This document shows positions 1 to 8,652 of a stretch of DNA of 64,000 nt, one piece after another. Position numbers and translations under genes: made by a program. Source of the stretch: Cellulosimicrobium cellulans (lineage in GTDB: Bacteria > Actinomycetota > Actinomycetes > Actinomycetales > Cellulomonadaceae); contig NZ_JAFGYF010000006.1 of assembly GCF_016921195.1 (NCBI RefSeq), forward strand, positions 212,286 through 276,285, given 5' to 3'. The notes under the pieces were generated by a model. That model did not search any database and was not told the DNA's origin. It worked only from the letters and a program-made list of their open reading frames with translations. Numbering within the stretch: the first letter of the stretch is position 1; the number at the start of each line of letters is the position of its first letter.

Positions 1-1058
1 GCGGCCGGGCGTTCGGCATGTTCGGTGCGACGATCGGCGTCTCGACGGCGCTCGGCCCGCTGCTCGGCGGCCTCATCATCGCGGCGGCCGGCTCCGCGCA
101 CGGGTGGCGCTGGGTGTTCCTCGTGAACCTCCCGGTCGTCGCCGTCCTGCTGCCGTTCGCGTGGCGGCTCGTGCCCGGGCCGCCGCCCGCCGACGCGCGC
201 GCGGCGCGGGGCCCGCGTCGGCTCGACCTCGTCGGGCTGGCGCTGCTGGGCGCCGCGACGCTCGGCGTCATGATGCCGTTCGTCACGACCACGGGCCGGG
301 GCGACGACGCGTCGCGCTGGTGGTGGCTGGCCGCCGCCGCGGCGGCCGGGCTCGCCGCCGTCGCCTGGGAGCGGCGGTACCAGCGGCGTACGGGCGAGGC
401 CGTGCTCGACCCGCAGGTCGTCGGGCTCGGGTCGTTCCGCAACGGGGCCCTGCTCGGTCTCGCGTACTTCGCGGGCTTCACGGGCATCTTCCTCGTCGTC
501 ACGCTCTACCTCCAGGACGAGCTCGGGTACACCCCGCTCCAGGCGGGGCTCGTCGGGACGCCGTTCGCGGTGGCGTCGGGGGTCTCCGCCTGGTTCTCGG
601 GCCGGTGGGTCGCGCGGTGGGGTCGTCAGCTCGTCGTGGGCGGGGTGCTGCTCGTCCTCGTCGGGGTGGTCGCGGCCGACGCCCTCGTGCGGCTGCTCGG
701 GGACGACCCCGGCGCCGTCGGGCCGGCGCTCGCGGGCGCGCTGCTGGTCGCCGGGGCGGGCAGCGGTACGGTCATCGCGCCGAACCAGACGCTCACGCTC
801 TCCGAGGTCCCCGTGAGCCGCGCCGGCGTCGCGGGGAGCATGCTCCAGCTCGGCCAGCGCATCGGGTCGGCGGTCGGGATCTCGGTCGTGCTGTCCGTGT
901 ACTACGGCGGGCTGGCGAGCGGCGACACGGCGGCGCACGCGACGGGGCGCGCGCTGCTCGTGACGATCGTGCTCGTCGGGCTCGCGCTCGTCGTCGGGGT
1001 CGTGGACCTGCGTTCGCGACGAGCGGAGGACCGCGGAACGGGCCGCGCGGACGCGTAG
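1..1058 (+). CDS. MFS drug/proton antiporter, DHA2-like (5' end outside window)
   Basis: C-terminal part of a major facilitator superfamily exporter. The frame is open to the left edge, so the methionine at position 18 is internal and the gene is cut by the window. The first residues read [19 protein letters not shown], matching motif C (GxxxGPxxGG) of the antiporter families at the end of TM5. About nine further hydrophobic helices follow, ending in a short Arg-rich cytoplasmic tail, which fits the 14-TM DHA2 (EmrB/QacA) class. The substrate cannot be read from sequence. The stop codon overlaps the putative -10 box of hrcA. Family is secure; function as an exporter is inferred from the motif. 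Confidence 0.85.
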   Translation, partial: GRAFGMFGATIGVSTALGPLLGGLIIAAAGSAHGWRWVFLVNLPVVAVLLPFAWRLVPGPPPADARAARGPRRLDLVGLALLGAATLGVMMPFVTTTGRGDDASRWWWLAAAAAAGLAAVAWERRYQRRTGEAVLDPQVVGLGSFRNGALLGLAYFAGFTGIFLVVTLYLQDELGYTPLQAGLVGTPFAVASGVSAWFSGRWVARWGRQLVVGGVLLVLVGVVAADALVRLLGDDPGAVGPALAGALLVAGAGSGTVIAPNQTLTLSEVPVSRAGVAGSMLQLGQRIGSAVGISVVLSVYYGGLASGDTAAHATGRALLVTIVLVGLALVVGVVDLRSRRAEDRGTGRADA

Positions 1059-1061
1059 GAT
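1056..1061 (+). promoter_or_regulatory. Putative -10 box of hrcA-dnaJ
   Basis: TAGGAT begins on the stop codon of the upstream transporter and abuts the CIRCE operator. Transcription would start about 7 nt later, inside CIRCE, leaving an approximately 70-nt leader before the hrcA start at 1138. Assigned by pattern only. Confidence 0.45.
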
Positions 1062-1087
1062 TGGCACTCGGAGGTCGAGAGTGCCGA
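1061..1087 (+). promoter_or_regulatory. CIRCE operator (HrcA binding site)
   Basis: TTGGCACTC, nine bases, then GAGTGCCGA. This is an inverted repeat with 8 of 9 paired positions and the exact N9 spacing of the CIRCE element (consensus TTAGCACTC-N9-GAGTGCTAA). It lies directly upstream of hrcA, whose product is the CIRCE repressor, so autoregulation of hrcA-dnaJ is the natural reading. The site also shows that the GTG at 1081, inside the right arm, is not the hrcA start. Confidence 0.88.
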
Positions 1088-1137
1088 CGCCCGCGCGCCC
1101 GCCCGGGGCGGCGACGGTGCGGCACACGGAGGTGGAC

Positions 1138-2154
1138 GTGAGCGAGGAGCGCCGGCTCGAGGTGCTGCGGGCGATCGTCGAGGACTACGTCCTCACGCGC
1201 GAGCCCGTGGGTTCGCGCGTGCTCACCGAGCGGCACAGCCTCGGCGTGTCGCCCGCGACGATCCGCAACGACATGGCCGCGCTCGAGGACGCCGGGTACA
1301 TCGCGCAGCCGCACACCTCCGCGGGCCGCATCCCGACGGACAAGGGCTACCGTCTCTTCGTCGACCGCCTCTCGGGCGTGAAGCCGCTGTCGGCGCCGGA
1401 GAAGCGCGCGATCGAGACCTTCCTCTCCGAGGGGGTCGACCTCGACGACGTCATCGCGCGCGCCGGCCGCCTGCTCGCGCAGCTCACGGGCCAGGTCGCG
1501 GTCGTGCAGTACCCGTCCCTGAGCCGGTCCGGGCTGCGCCACCTCGAGCTCGTGCCGGTCGGGGAGTCGCGCCTGCTCGTCGTCATCATCACCGACACCG
1601 GGCGCGTCGAGCAGCGCACGCTCGAGGTCGCGAGCCTGCCCGACGAGGGCACGCTCGTCGAGGTCCGCGCGCGGCTCAACGCGGCCGCGGCCGGCAAGCG
1701 CCTCACCGACCTCGCGCCCGGCCTCGCCGCCGTGACCGAGAGCTTCCACCCCGACGACGCCCCGCTCGTGCGCGCCGTCGGCGAGCTCGTCGCCCAGACG
1801 CTCGCGGAGGAGAGCGAGGAGCGCCTCGTGCTCGCGGGCACGGCGAACCTCGCCCGTGCGGGCATGCGGTTCGAGCACGCGCTGCGCCCGGTCCTCGAGG
1901 CGCTCGAGGAGCAGGTGGTCCTTCTCGGCCTCCTCACGGAGATGGCCGCGGAGTCCGGCGTGAGCGTGCGGATCGGGCACGAGACCCAGCTCGAGGGCCT
2001 CGCGGAGACCTCCGTCGTGACGACCGGTTACGGTAACGACGGCGACACGGTCGCCCTCGTCGGCTCGATCGGGCCGACCCGCATGGACTACCCCGGGACC
2101 ATCGCGGCGGTGCGCGCGGTCGCGCGCTACCTGTCACGGGCGCTCGGCACGTGA
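1138..2154 (+). CDS. hrcA: Heat-inducible transcription repressor HrcA
   Basis: HrcA represses class I heat-shock genes by binding CIRCE; its folding depends on GroEL, which links repression to chaperone availability. The 338-residue product is of normal family length. It begins with the winged-helix segment ([14 protein letters not shown], then EPVGSRVL and [13 protein letters not shown]), followed by [15 protein letters not shown], which is nearly invariant in the family. The GTG at 1138 is preferred because GGAGG sits at 1127-1131 and because the next in-frame start upstream lies inside CIRCE. dnaJ follows about 130 nt downstream, the usual actinobacterial hrcA-dnaJ arrangement. Very secure. 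Confidence 0.96.
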   Translation: MSEERRLEVLRAIVEDYVLTREPVGSRVLTERHSLGVSPATIRNDMAALEDAGYIAQPHTSAGRIPTDKGYRLFVDRLSGVKPLSAPEKRAIETFLSEGVDLDDVIARAGRLLAQLTGQVAVVQYPSLSRSGLRHLELVPVGESRLLVVIITDTGRVEQRTLEVASLPDEGTLVEVRARLNAAAAGKRLTDLAPGLAAVTESFHPDDAPLVRAVGELVAQTLAEESEERLVLAGTANLARAGMRFEHALRPVLEALEEQVVLLGLLTEMAAESGVSVRIGHETQLEGLAETSVVTTGYGNDGDTVALVGSIGPTRMDYPGTIAAVRAVARYLSRALGT

Positions 2155-2193
2155 GCCTCGCCGCGGCCTCCCCGCGCGCGGCAGGCACCCTCG

Positions 2194-2275
2194 ACGACCG
2201 GCCCCCGTGCCGGTCTCACGACCCGCACCAGCCCTTCACGACCGGCCCCGTGCCGGCCTCACGACCCGCACCAGC
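2194..2275 (+). repeat. Tandem direct repeat in the hrcA-dnaJ spacer
   Basis: Two copies of a 38-39 nt unit lie at 2194-2232 and 2238-2275, differing by one indel and one substitution. Each unit contains a small inverted repeat (GACCGG..CCGGTC or a variant), so the transcript could form two consecutive short hairpins. The unit ends with CACGACCCGCACCAGC. No coding potential is seen. It may be a simple duplication or a processing or attenuation element between the repressor and the chaperone gene. Confidence 0.75.
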
Positions 2276-2287
2276 AGAGAGTGACGT

Positions 2288-3409
2288 GTGAGCGACTACT
2301 ACGAGATCCTGGGCGTGGCGCGCGACGCCAGCCAGGACCAGATCAAGAAGGCGTACCGCAAGCTCGCGCGCGAGCTGCACCCGGACGTCGCGGGCGAGGA
2401 GGCGGGCGACCGCTTCAAGGACGTCGCGCGCGCCTACGAGGTGCTCTCCAACCCCGAGAAGCGCCAGCAGTACGACCTCGGCGTCGACCCGAGCTCGCCC
2501 GGCGGCGGCAGCGGCCCGATGGGCGGTGGCTTCGGCTTCCAGGACATCTTCGAGACGTTCTTCGGCGGCGGCCAGGCGCAGCAGGGTCCGATCCCGCGCG
2601 CCCGGCGCGGCCAGGACGCGCTCGTGCGGCTCGACATCGACCTGTCCGAGGCGACGTTCGGCGCGCAGCGCGAGCTCCAGGTCGACACGGCGGTCGTGTG
2701 CGGGACGTGCGGCGGCTCGTGCTGTCGCCCGGGCACCTCGCCCCGCACGTGCGACGTCTGCCACGGCCGCGGCACGGTCCAGCGCGTGGCGCGCTCGTTC
2801 CTCGGCCAGGTTATGACGAGCGCCCCCTGCGCCGCGTGCCAGGGCTTCGGCACGGTCATCCCGGAGCCGTGCGCCGAGTGCTCCGGCGAGGGCCGCGTGC
2901 GCAGCCGCCGCAGCATCACGGTCAACGTCCCCGCGGGCGTCGACACCGGCACGCGCATCAAGCTCACCGCGCAGGGCGAGGTCGGCCCGGCCGGCGGCCC
3001 CGCGGGCGACCTCTACGTCGAGATCCGCGAGCGCAACCACGACACGTTCGTGCGCCGCGGTGACGACCTGCACTGCACGCTCCAGGTGCCCATGACCGCG
3101 GCCGCGCTCGGGACCGTGCTCGAGCTGGAGACGCTCGACGGCCCGCAGGAGATCGACCTGCGCCCGGGCACGCAGCCCGGCCAGATCGTCACGCTCAAGA
3201 ACCTGGGCGTCGGCCACCTGCACGGCAGCGGCCGCGGCGACCTCAACGTGCACATCGAGGTCCAGGTGCCGCGCGAGCTGACCGAGGAGCAGGAGCAGCT
3301 CCTGCGCACGCTCGCGACGCTGCGCGGCGAGGAGCGGCCCGAGCCGCGGCTGTCCGCCGCGCACCCCGGCGTGTTCTCGCGCCTGCGCGACAAGCTCTCC
3401 GGCCGCTGA
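2288..3409 (+). CDS. dnaJ: Chaperone protein DnaJ
   Basis: Hsp40 co-chaperone that delivers clients to DnaK and stimulates its ATPase. Domains in order: J domain (residues 1-70, YYEILGV and HPD), Gly/Phe-rich linker (to about 95), zinc-binding domain (about 138-205), then the C-terminal substrate-binding domains. The zinc region has the modules CGTC, CDVCHGRG, CAACQGFG and CAECSGEG. The first module is odd: where the family has CxxCxGxG this one reads CGTCGGSCC, with cysteines 145 and 146 after the canonical pair. Length (373 aa) and context after hrcA match the second, HrcA-linked DnaJ of actinobacteria; the dnaK-linked copy would be elsewhere. GTG start, adjoining rsmE 13 nt downstream. Confidence 0.95.
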   Translation: MSDYYEILGVARDASQDQIKKAYRKLARELHPDVAGEEAGDRFKDVARAYEVLSNPEKRQQYDLGVDPSSPGGGSGPMGGGFGFQDIFETFFGGGQAQQGPIPRARRGQDALVRLDIDLSEATFGAQRELQVDTAVVCGTCGGSCCRPGTSPRTCDVCHGRGTVQRVARSFLGQVMTSAPCAACQGFGTVIPEPCAECSGEGRVRSRRSITVNVPAGVDTGTRIKLTAQGEVGPAGGPAGDLYVEIRERNHDTFVRRGDDLHCTLQVPMTAAALGTVLELETLDGPQEIDLRPGTQPGQIVTLKNLGVGHLHGSGRGDLNVHIEVQVPRELTEEQEQLLRTLATLRGEERPEPRLSAAHPGVFSRLRDKLSGR

Positions 3410-3422
3410 GCGGGGCGCGCGC

Positions 3423-4235
3423 ATGAGTGCTCCGGTGTTCCTCGCCGAGACCGGGCTCGACGCCGTCGCGCCCGGCGACCGCTACGTCCTCGACGGTGCG
3501 GAGGGCCGCCACGCGGGCGTCGTCCAACGCCGCGGGGCGGGCGAGCGGGTCGACGTCGTGGACGGGGACGGGCTGCGGCTGCGCTGCGTCGTCGAGCACG
3601 CCGACGCGGGCCGCGTCACCCTGCTCGTCCAGGAGGTCGACCGCGAGCCCGCGCCCGCCGTCGTCGTGACGCTCGTGCAGGCGCTCGCCAAGGGCGACCG
3701 CGACGAGATGGCGATCGAGGCGGCGACCGAGATCGGGGTCGACGTCGTGGTCCCGTGGCAGGCGGAGCGCTCCGTCGTCGTGTGGCGGGGCGAGCGCGCC
3801 GCGAAGTCCCGCGCCCGCTGGCTCGCGACCGTCCGCACCGCGACGAAGCAGGCGCGGCGCGCGCGCCTGCCGCACGTGGAGGTGGCCCTCGACTCGCGCG
3901 GCCTCGCGGCGCGGGTGGCCGACGTCGTCGCGACCGGCGGGTGCGCGATCGTGCTGCACGAGGAGGCGGCGACGCCGCTCGCCGACGTCGCGCTGCCCCA
4001 CGGTGCGACGGCGGACGGCGGGCCGGCGCCCGAGGTCCTGGTCGTCGTCGGCCCGGAGGGCGGGATCTCCGACCGCGAGGTCGCCGACCTCACCGCCGCC
4101 GGCGCGGTCGCGGCGCGGCTGGGGCCGCACGTGCTGCGCACCTCGACCGCCGGGCCTGTCGCCGTCGCGCTGCTCGCCGAGCGACTCGGCCGCTGGGGCG
4201 TGGCGGCCGCGCCTGGACTAGCCTCGGGGGCATGA
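3423..4235 (+). CDS. rsmE: 16S rRNA (uracil-1498-N3)-methyltransferase RsmE
   Basis: SPOUT-class (trefoil knot) enzyme that methylates U1498 of 16S rRNA from S-adenosylmethionine. The 270-residue protein has the N-terminal PUA-like part (HAGVVQRRGAGERVDVVDGDG) and a C-terminal knot with GPEGGIS near residue 210 and LGPHVLRTSTAGPVA near the end, both diagnostic of RsmE. It follows dnaJ closely and its last four bases overlap the start of the HIT gene (ATGA), so the two are probably translationally coupled. The dnaJ-rsmE-HIT order is common in actinobacteria. Confidence 0.95.
   Translation: MSAPVFLAETGLDAVAPGDRYVLDGAEGRHAGVVQRRGAGERVDVVDGDGLRLRCVVEHADAGRVTLLVQEVDREPAPAVVVTLVQALAKGDRDEMAIEAATEIGVDVVVPWQAERSVVVWRGERAAKSRARWLATVRTATKQARRARLPHVEVALDSRGLAARVADVVATGGCAIVLHEEAATPLADVALPHGATADGGPAPEVLVVVGPEGGISDREVADLTAAGAVAARLGPHVLRTSTAGPVAVALLAERLGRWGVAAAPGLASGA
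4219..4224 (+). promoter_or_regulatory. Putative internal -10 box before the HIT gene
   Basis: TAGCCT lies 7 nt before the ATG at 4232, inside the 3' end of rsmE. The spacing fits a leaderless transcript, which could give the HIT gene independent expression in addition to read-through. Confidence 0.45.
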
Positions 4236-4594
4236 CGAGCACCGACGCACGCACGGACCCGGACTGCCTCTTCTGCCGCATCGTCGCGGGCGAGCTCCCC
4301 GCCGACGTCGTGGCGACGAGCGAGCGCTCGATCGCCTTCCGGGACATCGACCCCCAGGCCCCCGTGCACGTGCTCGTCGTGCCGCGCGACCACCACGGGG
4401 ACATCGCCCAGCTCGCGGCCGCCGACCCGGAGCTGCTGAGCGACGTCGTCGCGCTCGCCGACGAGGTCGCGGGCGACCAGGCCGACGGCCAGTTCCGCCT
4501 CATCTTCAACTCCGGCCCGCGCGCCGGGCAGAGCGTGTTCCACGTGCACGGGCACGTCATCGCGGGCGCCGAGCTCGGGTGGACGCCCGCCTGA
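4232..4594 (+). CDS. HIT family nucleotide-binding protein
   Basis: Histidine-triad hydrolase of the HINT branch, acting on purine nucleoside phosphoramidates or similar adenylylated compounds. The 120-residue product is typical in length. It carries CLFCRIVAGE at the N terminus and the histidine triad HVHGHVI near residues 104-110, with the central histidine as nucleophile. It overlaps the rsmE stop by four bases and sits before phoH, as in many actinobacteria. The physiological substrate is not known from sequence. Confidence 0.93.
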   Translation: MTSTDARTDPDCLFCRIVAGELPADVVATSERSIAFRDIDPQAPVHVLVVPRDHHGDIAQLAAADPELLSDVVALADEVAGDQADGQFRLIFNSGPRAGQSVFHVHGHVIAGAELGWTPA

Positions 4595-4634
4595 GCCCTG
4601 CGCGAAAGGACGTGTGGGGCCCGAGCGCGCTCGG

Positions 4635-4640
4635 TACGAT
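4635..4640 (+). promoter_or_regulatory. Putative -10 box upstream of phoH
   Basis: TACGAT in the 121-nt gap between the HIT gene and phoH, about 70 nt before the phoH start. The leader that follows contains a GC-rich inverted repeat (GGGGC..GGCCCC) near 4654-4670. No convincing -35 hexamer is seen. Confidence 0.35.
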
Positions 4641-4715
4641 GGTGGCGATCTGCGGGGCACTGGCGGCCCCGGCACTACCGTCCGACCGAAGGAGCGCAGC
4701 GGCGCAAGCCGGCTC

Positions 4716-5825
4716 ATGACCTCTCCGTCCCGAGAACCCGACCCCCAGCCGCACCGGGTCGAGCACCGCATCGTCATCCCGAACCACGTGCCGATGGTGG
4801 CGCTCCTCGGCAGCCGCGACTCCGTGCTCCGGGCCGTCGAGGAGGGGTTCGGCTCGGTCGACGTCCACGTGCGCGGCAACGAGATCGCGGTCTCCGGCCC
4901 TCCGGGGGACGTCGCGCTCGCCTCGCGCCTGCTCGACGAGCTCGTCGAGGTCGTCGAGGCCGGCACGCAGCTCACCGCCGACGTCGTGTCGCGCTCCATC
5001 GCGATGCTCACGGCCGCGACGGCGTCGCGCCCGGCCGAGGTGCTGACGCTCAACATCCTGTCGAGCCGCGGGCGCACGATCCGGCCCAAGACCGTCGGGC
5101 AGAAGCGCTACGTCGAGGCGATCGACGCCAACACGATCACGTTCGGCATCGGACCCGCGGGCACCGGCAAGACGTACCTCGCGATGGCCAAGGCCGTCCA
5201 GGCGCTGCAGTCCAAGCAGGTCAACCGGATCATCCTCACGCGCCCCGCCGTCGAGGCGGGGGAGCGGCTCGGGTTCCTGCCCGGGTCGCTCACGGAGAAG
5301 ATCGACCCGTACCTGCGCCCGCTGTACGACGCGCTGCACGACATGATCGACCCCGACTCGATCCCCAAGCTCATCGAGGCGGGCACGATCGAGGTCGCCC
5401 CGCTGGCCTTCATGCGCGGCCGGAGCCTGAACGACTCGTTCATCATCCTCGACGAGGCGCAGAACACGACGACCGAGCAGATGAAGATGTTCCTCACGCG
5501 CCTCGGCTTCGGGTCGCGCATGGTCATCACGGGCGACGCGACGCAGGTCGACCTGCCCGGCGGCACCCAGTCCGGGCTGCGCGTGATCGAGGACGTCCTG
5601 ACGGGCGTGGACGACGTCGAGTTCTGCCGCCTCACGTCGTCGGACGTGGTGCGTCACCGGCTCGTGAGCGAGATCATCGACGCGTACGCGCGGTGGGACG
5701 TCGCGACCGGGTCCGGGACAGGCGCCGGCACCCGACGAGGGAGCGACGGCGGGCCGCGCCGCCGCGACGACGAGCGCCGCGGACGCCCCGCGGGCAGGGA
5801 CCGACGGACGAGGGACGACGCGTGA
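4716..5825 (+). CDS. phoH: PhoH family ATPase (PhoH-like)
   Basis: PhoH-like P-loop ATPase; family members have been linked to RNA metabolism and helicase or ribonuclease activity, and the gene is nearly always next to ybeY. The 369-residue protein has an N-terminal nucleic-acid binding region (about 15-110), Walker A GPAGTGKT at 146-153 and Walker [10 protein letters not shown] from about 242. The tail after about residue 330 is a disordered Arg/Gly-rich stretch. The start is the least certain part: the purine-rich AAGGAG lies about 20 nt upstream of the ATG, farther than normal. The stop overlaps the ybeY start by four bases. Confidence 0.93.
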   Translation: MTSPSREPDPQPHRVEHRIVIPNHVPMVALLGSRDSVLRAVEEGFGSVDVHVRGNEIAVSGPPGDVALASRLLDELVEVVEAGTQLTADVVSRSIAMLTAATASRPAEVLTLNILSSRGRTIRPKTVGQKRYVEAIDANTITFGIGPAGTGKTYLAMAKAVQALQSKQVNRIILTRPAVEAGERLGFLPGSLTEKIDPYLRPLYDALHDMIDPDSIPKLIEAGTIEVAPLAFMRGRSLNDSFIILDEAQNTTTEQMKMFLTRLGFGSRMVITGDATQVDLPGGTQSGLRVIEDVLTGVDDVEFCRLTSSDVVRHRLVSEIIDAYARWDVATGSGTGAGTRRGSDGGPRRRDDERRGRPAGRDRRTRDDA

Positions 5826-6274
5826 GCATCGAGGTCAACAACGAGACCGAGACCGAGGTCGACGAGGCCGAGTTCGCGGCGCTCGCGCGCTACGTGCTCG
5901 ACGCGATGCGCGTGCACCCGCAGAGCGAGCTGTCGATCCTCTTCGTCGACACCGACGTCATGACCGAGCTGCACGTGCGCTGGATGGACGAGCCCGGCCC
6001 GACCGACGTGCTCTCCTTCCCCATGGACGAGCTGCGGCCCGGCCGCGACGGCGAGGTGTCCGGCCCGGGTCAGCTGGGCGACGTCGTGCTGTGTCCCGAG
6101 GTCGCCGCGCAGCAGGCGGTCACCGCCGGGCACTCGACGGCGGAGGAGATGCTGCTGCTCACGACGCACGGCATCCTGCACCTGCTCGGCTACGACCACG
6201 CCGAGCCGGAGGAGGAGAAGGAGATGTTCGCGCTGCAGCGCAAGCTGCTCCTGACCTTCCTCGCCGGCCGGTGA
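5822..6274 (+). CDS. ybeY: rRNA maturation endoribonuclease YbeY
   Basis: Single-strand-specific metallo-endoribonuclease needed for 16S rRNA 3' end maturation and ribosome quality control. The 150-residue product carries the zinc-binding motif [12 protein letters not shown] at about residues 114-125, with its three histidines, and [13 protein letters not shown] before it. GTG start overlapping the phoH stop (GTGA). The stop in turn overlaps the start of the CBS-domain gene, so phoH-ybeY-corC-era are four stop/start-overlapped genes, a clear operon. Confidence 0.96.
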   Translation: MSIEVNNETETEVDEAEFAALARYVLDAMRVHPQSELSILFVDTDVMTELHVRWMDEPGPTDVLSFPMDELRPGRDGEVSGPGQLGDVVLCPEVAAQQAVTAGHSTAEEMLLLTTHGILHLLGYDHAEPEEEKEMFALQRKLLLTFLAGR

Positions 6275-7617
6275 GCGGCGAACCCGTCGCGCTCCTGGCG
6301 GTCCTGACCGTCCTCACGGTCGTGCTCGCCGCAGCGCTGAGCGCCGGCGAGGCGGCGGTGCTGCGCGTGACGCGCGCGGCGGTGAGCGAGGCCGGCGGCG
6401 ACGACCTGACCACGACGCCGCGACCCTCGGGGCGTCGCGCGCTCGTCCTGCTCGCAGACCCGGCCGCGACCGCACGTTCCGTCGGCTTCGTGCGTGTCGT
6501 CGCCGAGGTCGCCGCGATCACGTGCCTCACGCTGCTCGTCGCCGCGTGGCTCGAGCCGTGGTGGCAGGTCCTGCTCGTCGCGCTCGCCGTGAGCGTCGTC
6601 GTCGGGCTCCTCGTCGTGCGCGTCAGCCCGCGGTCGCTGGGTCGCCGGCACGCCGTCCGCGTCCTGCTCGCCCTCTCGGCCCTCCTCACCGGGGTCGTCG
6701 CCGCGACCCGGTGGCTCACGCGCCTCGCGCCCGCGCCGGACTCCGGCGCGCACGAGCGCGAGCTGCAGGACATGGTGGACCGCGTCAACGAGTCCGAGGT
6801 CATCGAGGACGAGGAGCGCGAGCTCATCCGTTCCGTGTTCGAGCTCGGGAGCACGCTCACGCGCGAGGTCATGGTCCCGCGCACGGACATGATCACCACG
6901 GGCCGCGACACGCCGCTGCGCAAGACGCTCTCGCTGTTCCTGCGCTCCGGCTTCTCCCGCATCCCCGTGACGGGCACGTCCGCGGACGACCTCGTCGGCG
7001 TCGCCTACTTCAAGGACGTCGTGCGCGTCCTCCAGGGCGGCCCGGGCACGGACGCGCGACCCGTGGGCGAGGTCGCGCGCGCCGCGATCTTCGTGCCCGA
7101 GTCCAAGCCCGTGGACGACCTCCTGCGCGAGATGCAGGCGTCGTCCTCGCACATCGCGATGGTCGTCGACGAGTACGGCGGCATCGCCGGGCTCGTGACC
7201 ATCGAGGACGCGCTCGAGGAGATCGTCGGCGAGCTGACCGACGAGCACGACCGCCCCGAGCCCGAGGTCGAGGACCTCGGCGAGGGCGTGCTGCGCGTCC
7301 CCGCGCGGCTCGGCGTCGACGAGCTCGGCGAGCTCTTCGGCCTCGACCTGGACGACGACGACGTGGACACCGTCGGCGGGCTGCTCGCCAAGGCGCTCGG
7401 CAAGGTCCCGCTGCCCGGCTCCGTGGCCGACGTCCACGGCCTGCGGGTCGAGGCGGACCGCGTCCAGGGGCGGCGCAAGCAGCTCGCGACCGTCCTCGTC
7501 TCCCACGCTGCCCAGCCCGCAGCGCCCCCAGCGACCGCGACGACCGCGACGCCCGACGAGCCGGAGACCCCGGCCGACACCCGACCCTCCCTCCCGACCG
7601 CGAAGGACACCCCGTGA
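6271..7617 (+). CDS. CNNM/CorC-type hemolysin-family membrane protein with CBS domains
   Basis: Membrane protein of the HlyC/CorC (CNNM) family, members of which are implicated in magnesium or cobalt efflux. In order: an N-terminal DUF21-type region with about four hydrophobic helices (residues 1-150), a juxtamembrane helix ([19 protein letters not shown]), a CBS pair (about 200-320, including MVPRTDM and [20 protein letters not shown]) and a C-terminal transporter-associated domain (about 345-415). A Pro/Thr-rich tail ends the protein. GTG start overlaps the ybeY stop, and its own stop overlaps the era start. Ion specificity is not readable from sequence. Confidence 0.9.
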   Translation: MSGEPVALLAVLTVLTVVLAAALSAGEAAVLRVTRAAVSEAGGDDLTTTPRPSGRRALVLLADPAATARSVGFVRVVAEVAAITCLTLLVAAWLEPWWQVLLVALAVSVVVGLLVVRVSPRSLGRRHAVRVLLALSALLTGVVAATRWLTRLAPAPDSGAHERELQDMVDRVNESEVIEDEERELIRSVFELGSTLTREVMVPRTDMITTGRDTPLRKTLSLFLRSGFSRIPVTGTSADDLVGVAYFKDVVRVLQGGPGTDARPVGEVARAAIFVPESKPVDDLLREMQASSSHIAMVVDEYGGIAGLVTIEDALEEIVGELTDEHDRPEPEVEDLGEGVLRVPARLGVDELGELFGLDLDDDDVDTVGGLLAKALGKVPLPGSVADVHGLRVEADRVQGRRKQLATVLVSHAAQPAAPPATATTATPDEPETPADTRPSLPTAKDTP

Positions 7618-8564
7618 GCACGACCACCCCCGAGCACCGCTCCGGATTCGCCTGCCTGGTCGGGCGGCCCAACGCCGGCAAGTCGACCTTGACCAACGCG
7701 CTCGTCGGGCAGAAGGTCGCCATCACGTCCGGGCGCCCGCAGACGACGCGCCACACGATCCGCGGGATCGTGCACCGGCCCGACGCGCAGCTCGTGCTCG
7801 TCGACACCCCGGGCCTGCACCGGCCTCGCACCCTGCTCGGCGAGCGCCTCAACGACCTCGTGCGCGAGACGCTCACCGAGGTCGACGTCATCGCGTTCTG
7901 CCTGCCCGCCGACCAGAAGATCGGCCCGGGCGACCGGTTCATCGCGAACGAGCTCGCCGAGCTCATGCGCGGGCGCCGCGGCACGCCCGTGGTCGCGGTC
8001 GTGACGAAGGCGGACCTCGTGGACCGCGGCACGCTCGCCGCGCACCTGCTCGCCGTGGACCGGCTGGGGGAGACGGCGGGCGGCTGGGCGGACATCGTGC
8101 CCGTCTCGGCGCAGGACGGGTACCAGGTCGACGTGCTCACCGACGTCCTCGTGTCCCACCTGCCCGAGGGCCCGGAGCTCTACCCGGGCGGTGAGCTCAC
8201 GGACGAGCCCGAGGCCGTGATGGTCGCCGAGCTCGTGCGCGAGGCCGCGCTCGAGGGCGTGCGCGACGAGCTCCCGCACTCCCTCGCCGTCCAGGTCGAG
8301 GAGATCGTTCCCCGCGAGGGCAGCGGGGACGAGGCGACGGGCCGCCCGCCGCTGCTCGACGTGCGGGTCAACCTCTTCGTCGAGCGCGACTCGCAGAAGG
8401 CGATCGTCATCGGCCGGGGCGGCTCGCGCCTGCGCGAGGTCGGGACGCGCGCCCGGCACGGCATCGAGGCGCTCCTGGGGGCCCGGGTCTACCTCGACCT
8501 GCACGTCAAGGTCGCCAAGGACTGGCAGCGCGACCCCAAGCAGCTCCACCGCCTCGGGTTCTGA
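7614..8564 (+). CDS. era: GTPase Era
   Basis: Essential Ras-like GTPase that binds the 3' end of 16S rRNA during small-subunit assembly. Motifs in order: G1 [10 protein letters not shown]2 around TTRHTIRG, G3 DTPG, G4 TKAD, G5 SAQ, then a C-terminal KH domain with [13 protein letters not shown] and the usual end [15 protein letters not shown]. Length 316 aa is normal. GTG start overlaps the preceding stop by four bases. Last gene of the phoH-era operon; a hairpin follows. Confidence 0.97.
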   Translation: MSTTTPEHRSGFACLVGRPNAGKSTLTNALVGQKVAITSGRPQTTRHTIRGIVHRPDAQLVLVDTPGLHRPRTLLGERLNDLVRETLTEVDVIAFCLPADQKIGPGDRFIANELAELMRGRRGTPVVAVVTKADLVDRGTLAAHLLAVDRLGETAGGWADIVPVSAQDGYQVDVLTDVLVSHLPEGPELYPGGELTDEPEAVMVAELVREAALEGVRDELPHSLAVQVEEIVPREGSGDEATGRPPLLDVRVNLFVERDSQKAIVIGRGGSRLREVGTRARHGIEALLGARVYLDLHVKVAKDWQRDPKQLHRLGF

Positions 8565-8565
8565 G

Positions 8566-8610
8566 GCGCCCGACGACGCGGGGGAGAGCCCCCCTCCGGT
8601 CGTCGGGGCG
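8566..8610 (+). terminator. Hairpin after era
   Basis: CGCCCGACGAC pairs with GTCGTCGGGGCG across a 21-nt loop, with one bulge. No T-run follows. Plausible terminator of the era operon. Confidence 0.5.
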
Positions 8611-8640
8611 GCACCAGGGACCCGCGTCCGGGGCGCGACG

Positions 8641-8646
8641 TACGAT
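8641..8646 (+). promoter_or_regulatory. Putative leaderless -10 box of the membrane hydrolase gene
   Basis: TACGAT lies 6 nt before the GTG at 8653 and no ribosome binding site is present, which supports both the start codon and a leaderless transcript. Confidence 0.55.
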
Positions 8647-8652
8647 TCCCCG

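Noticed and set aside
1081..1137. Earlier GTG start for hrcA
   Set aside because: It lies within the CIRCE right arm and has no ribosome binding site; the conserved domain begins at 1138.
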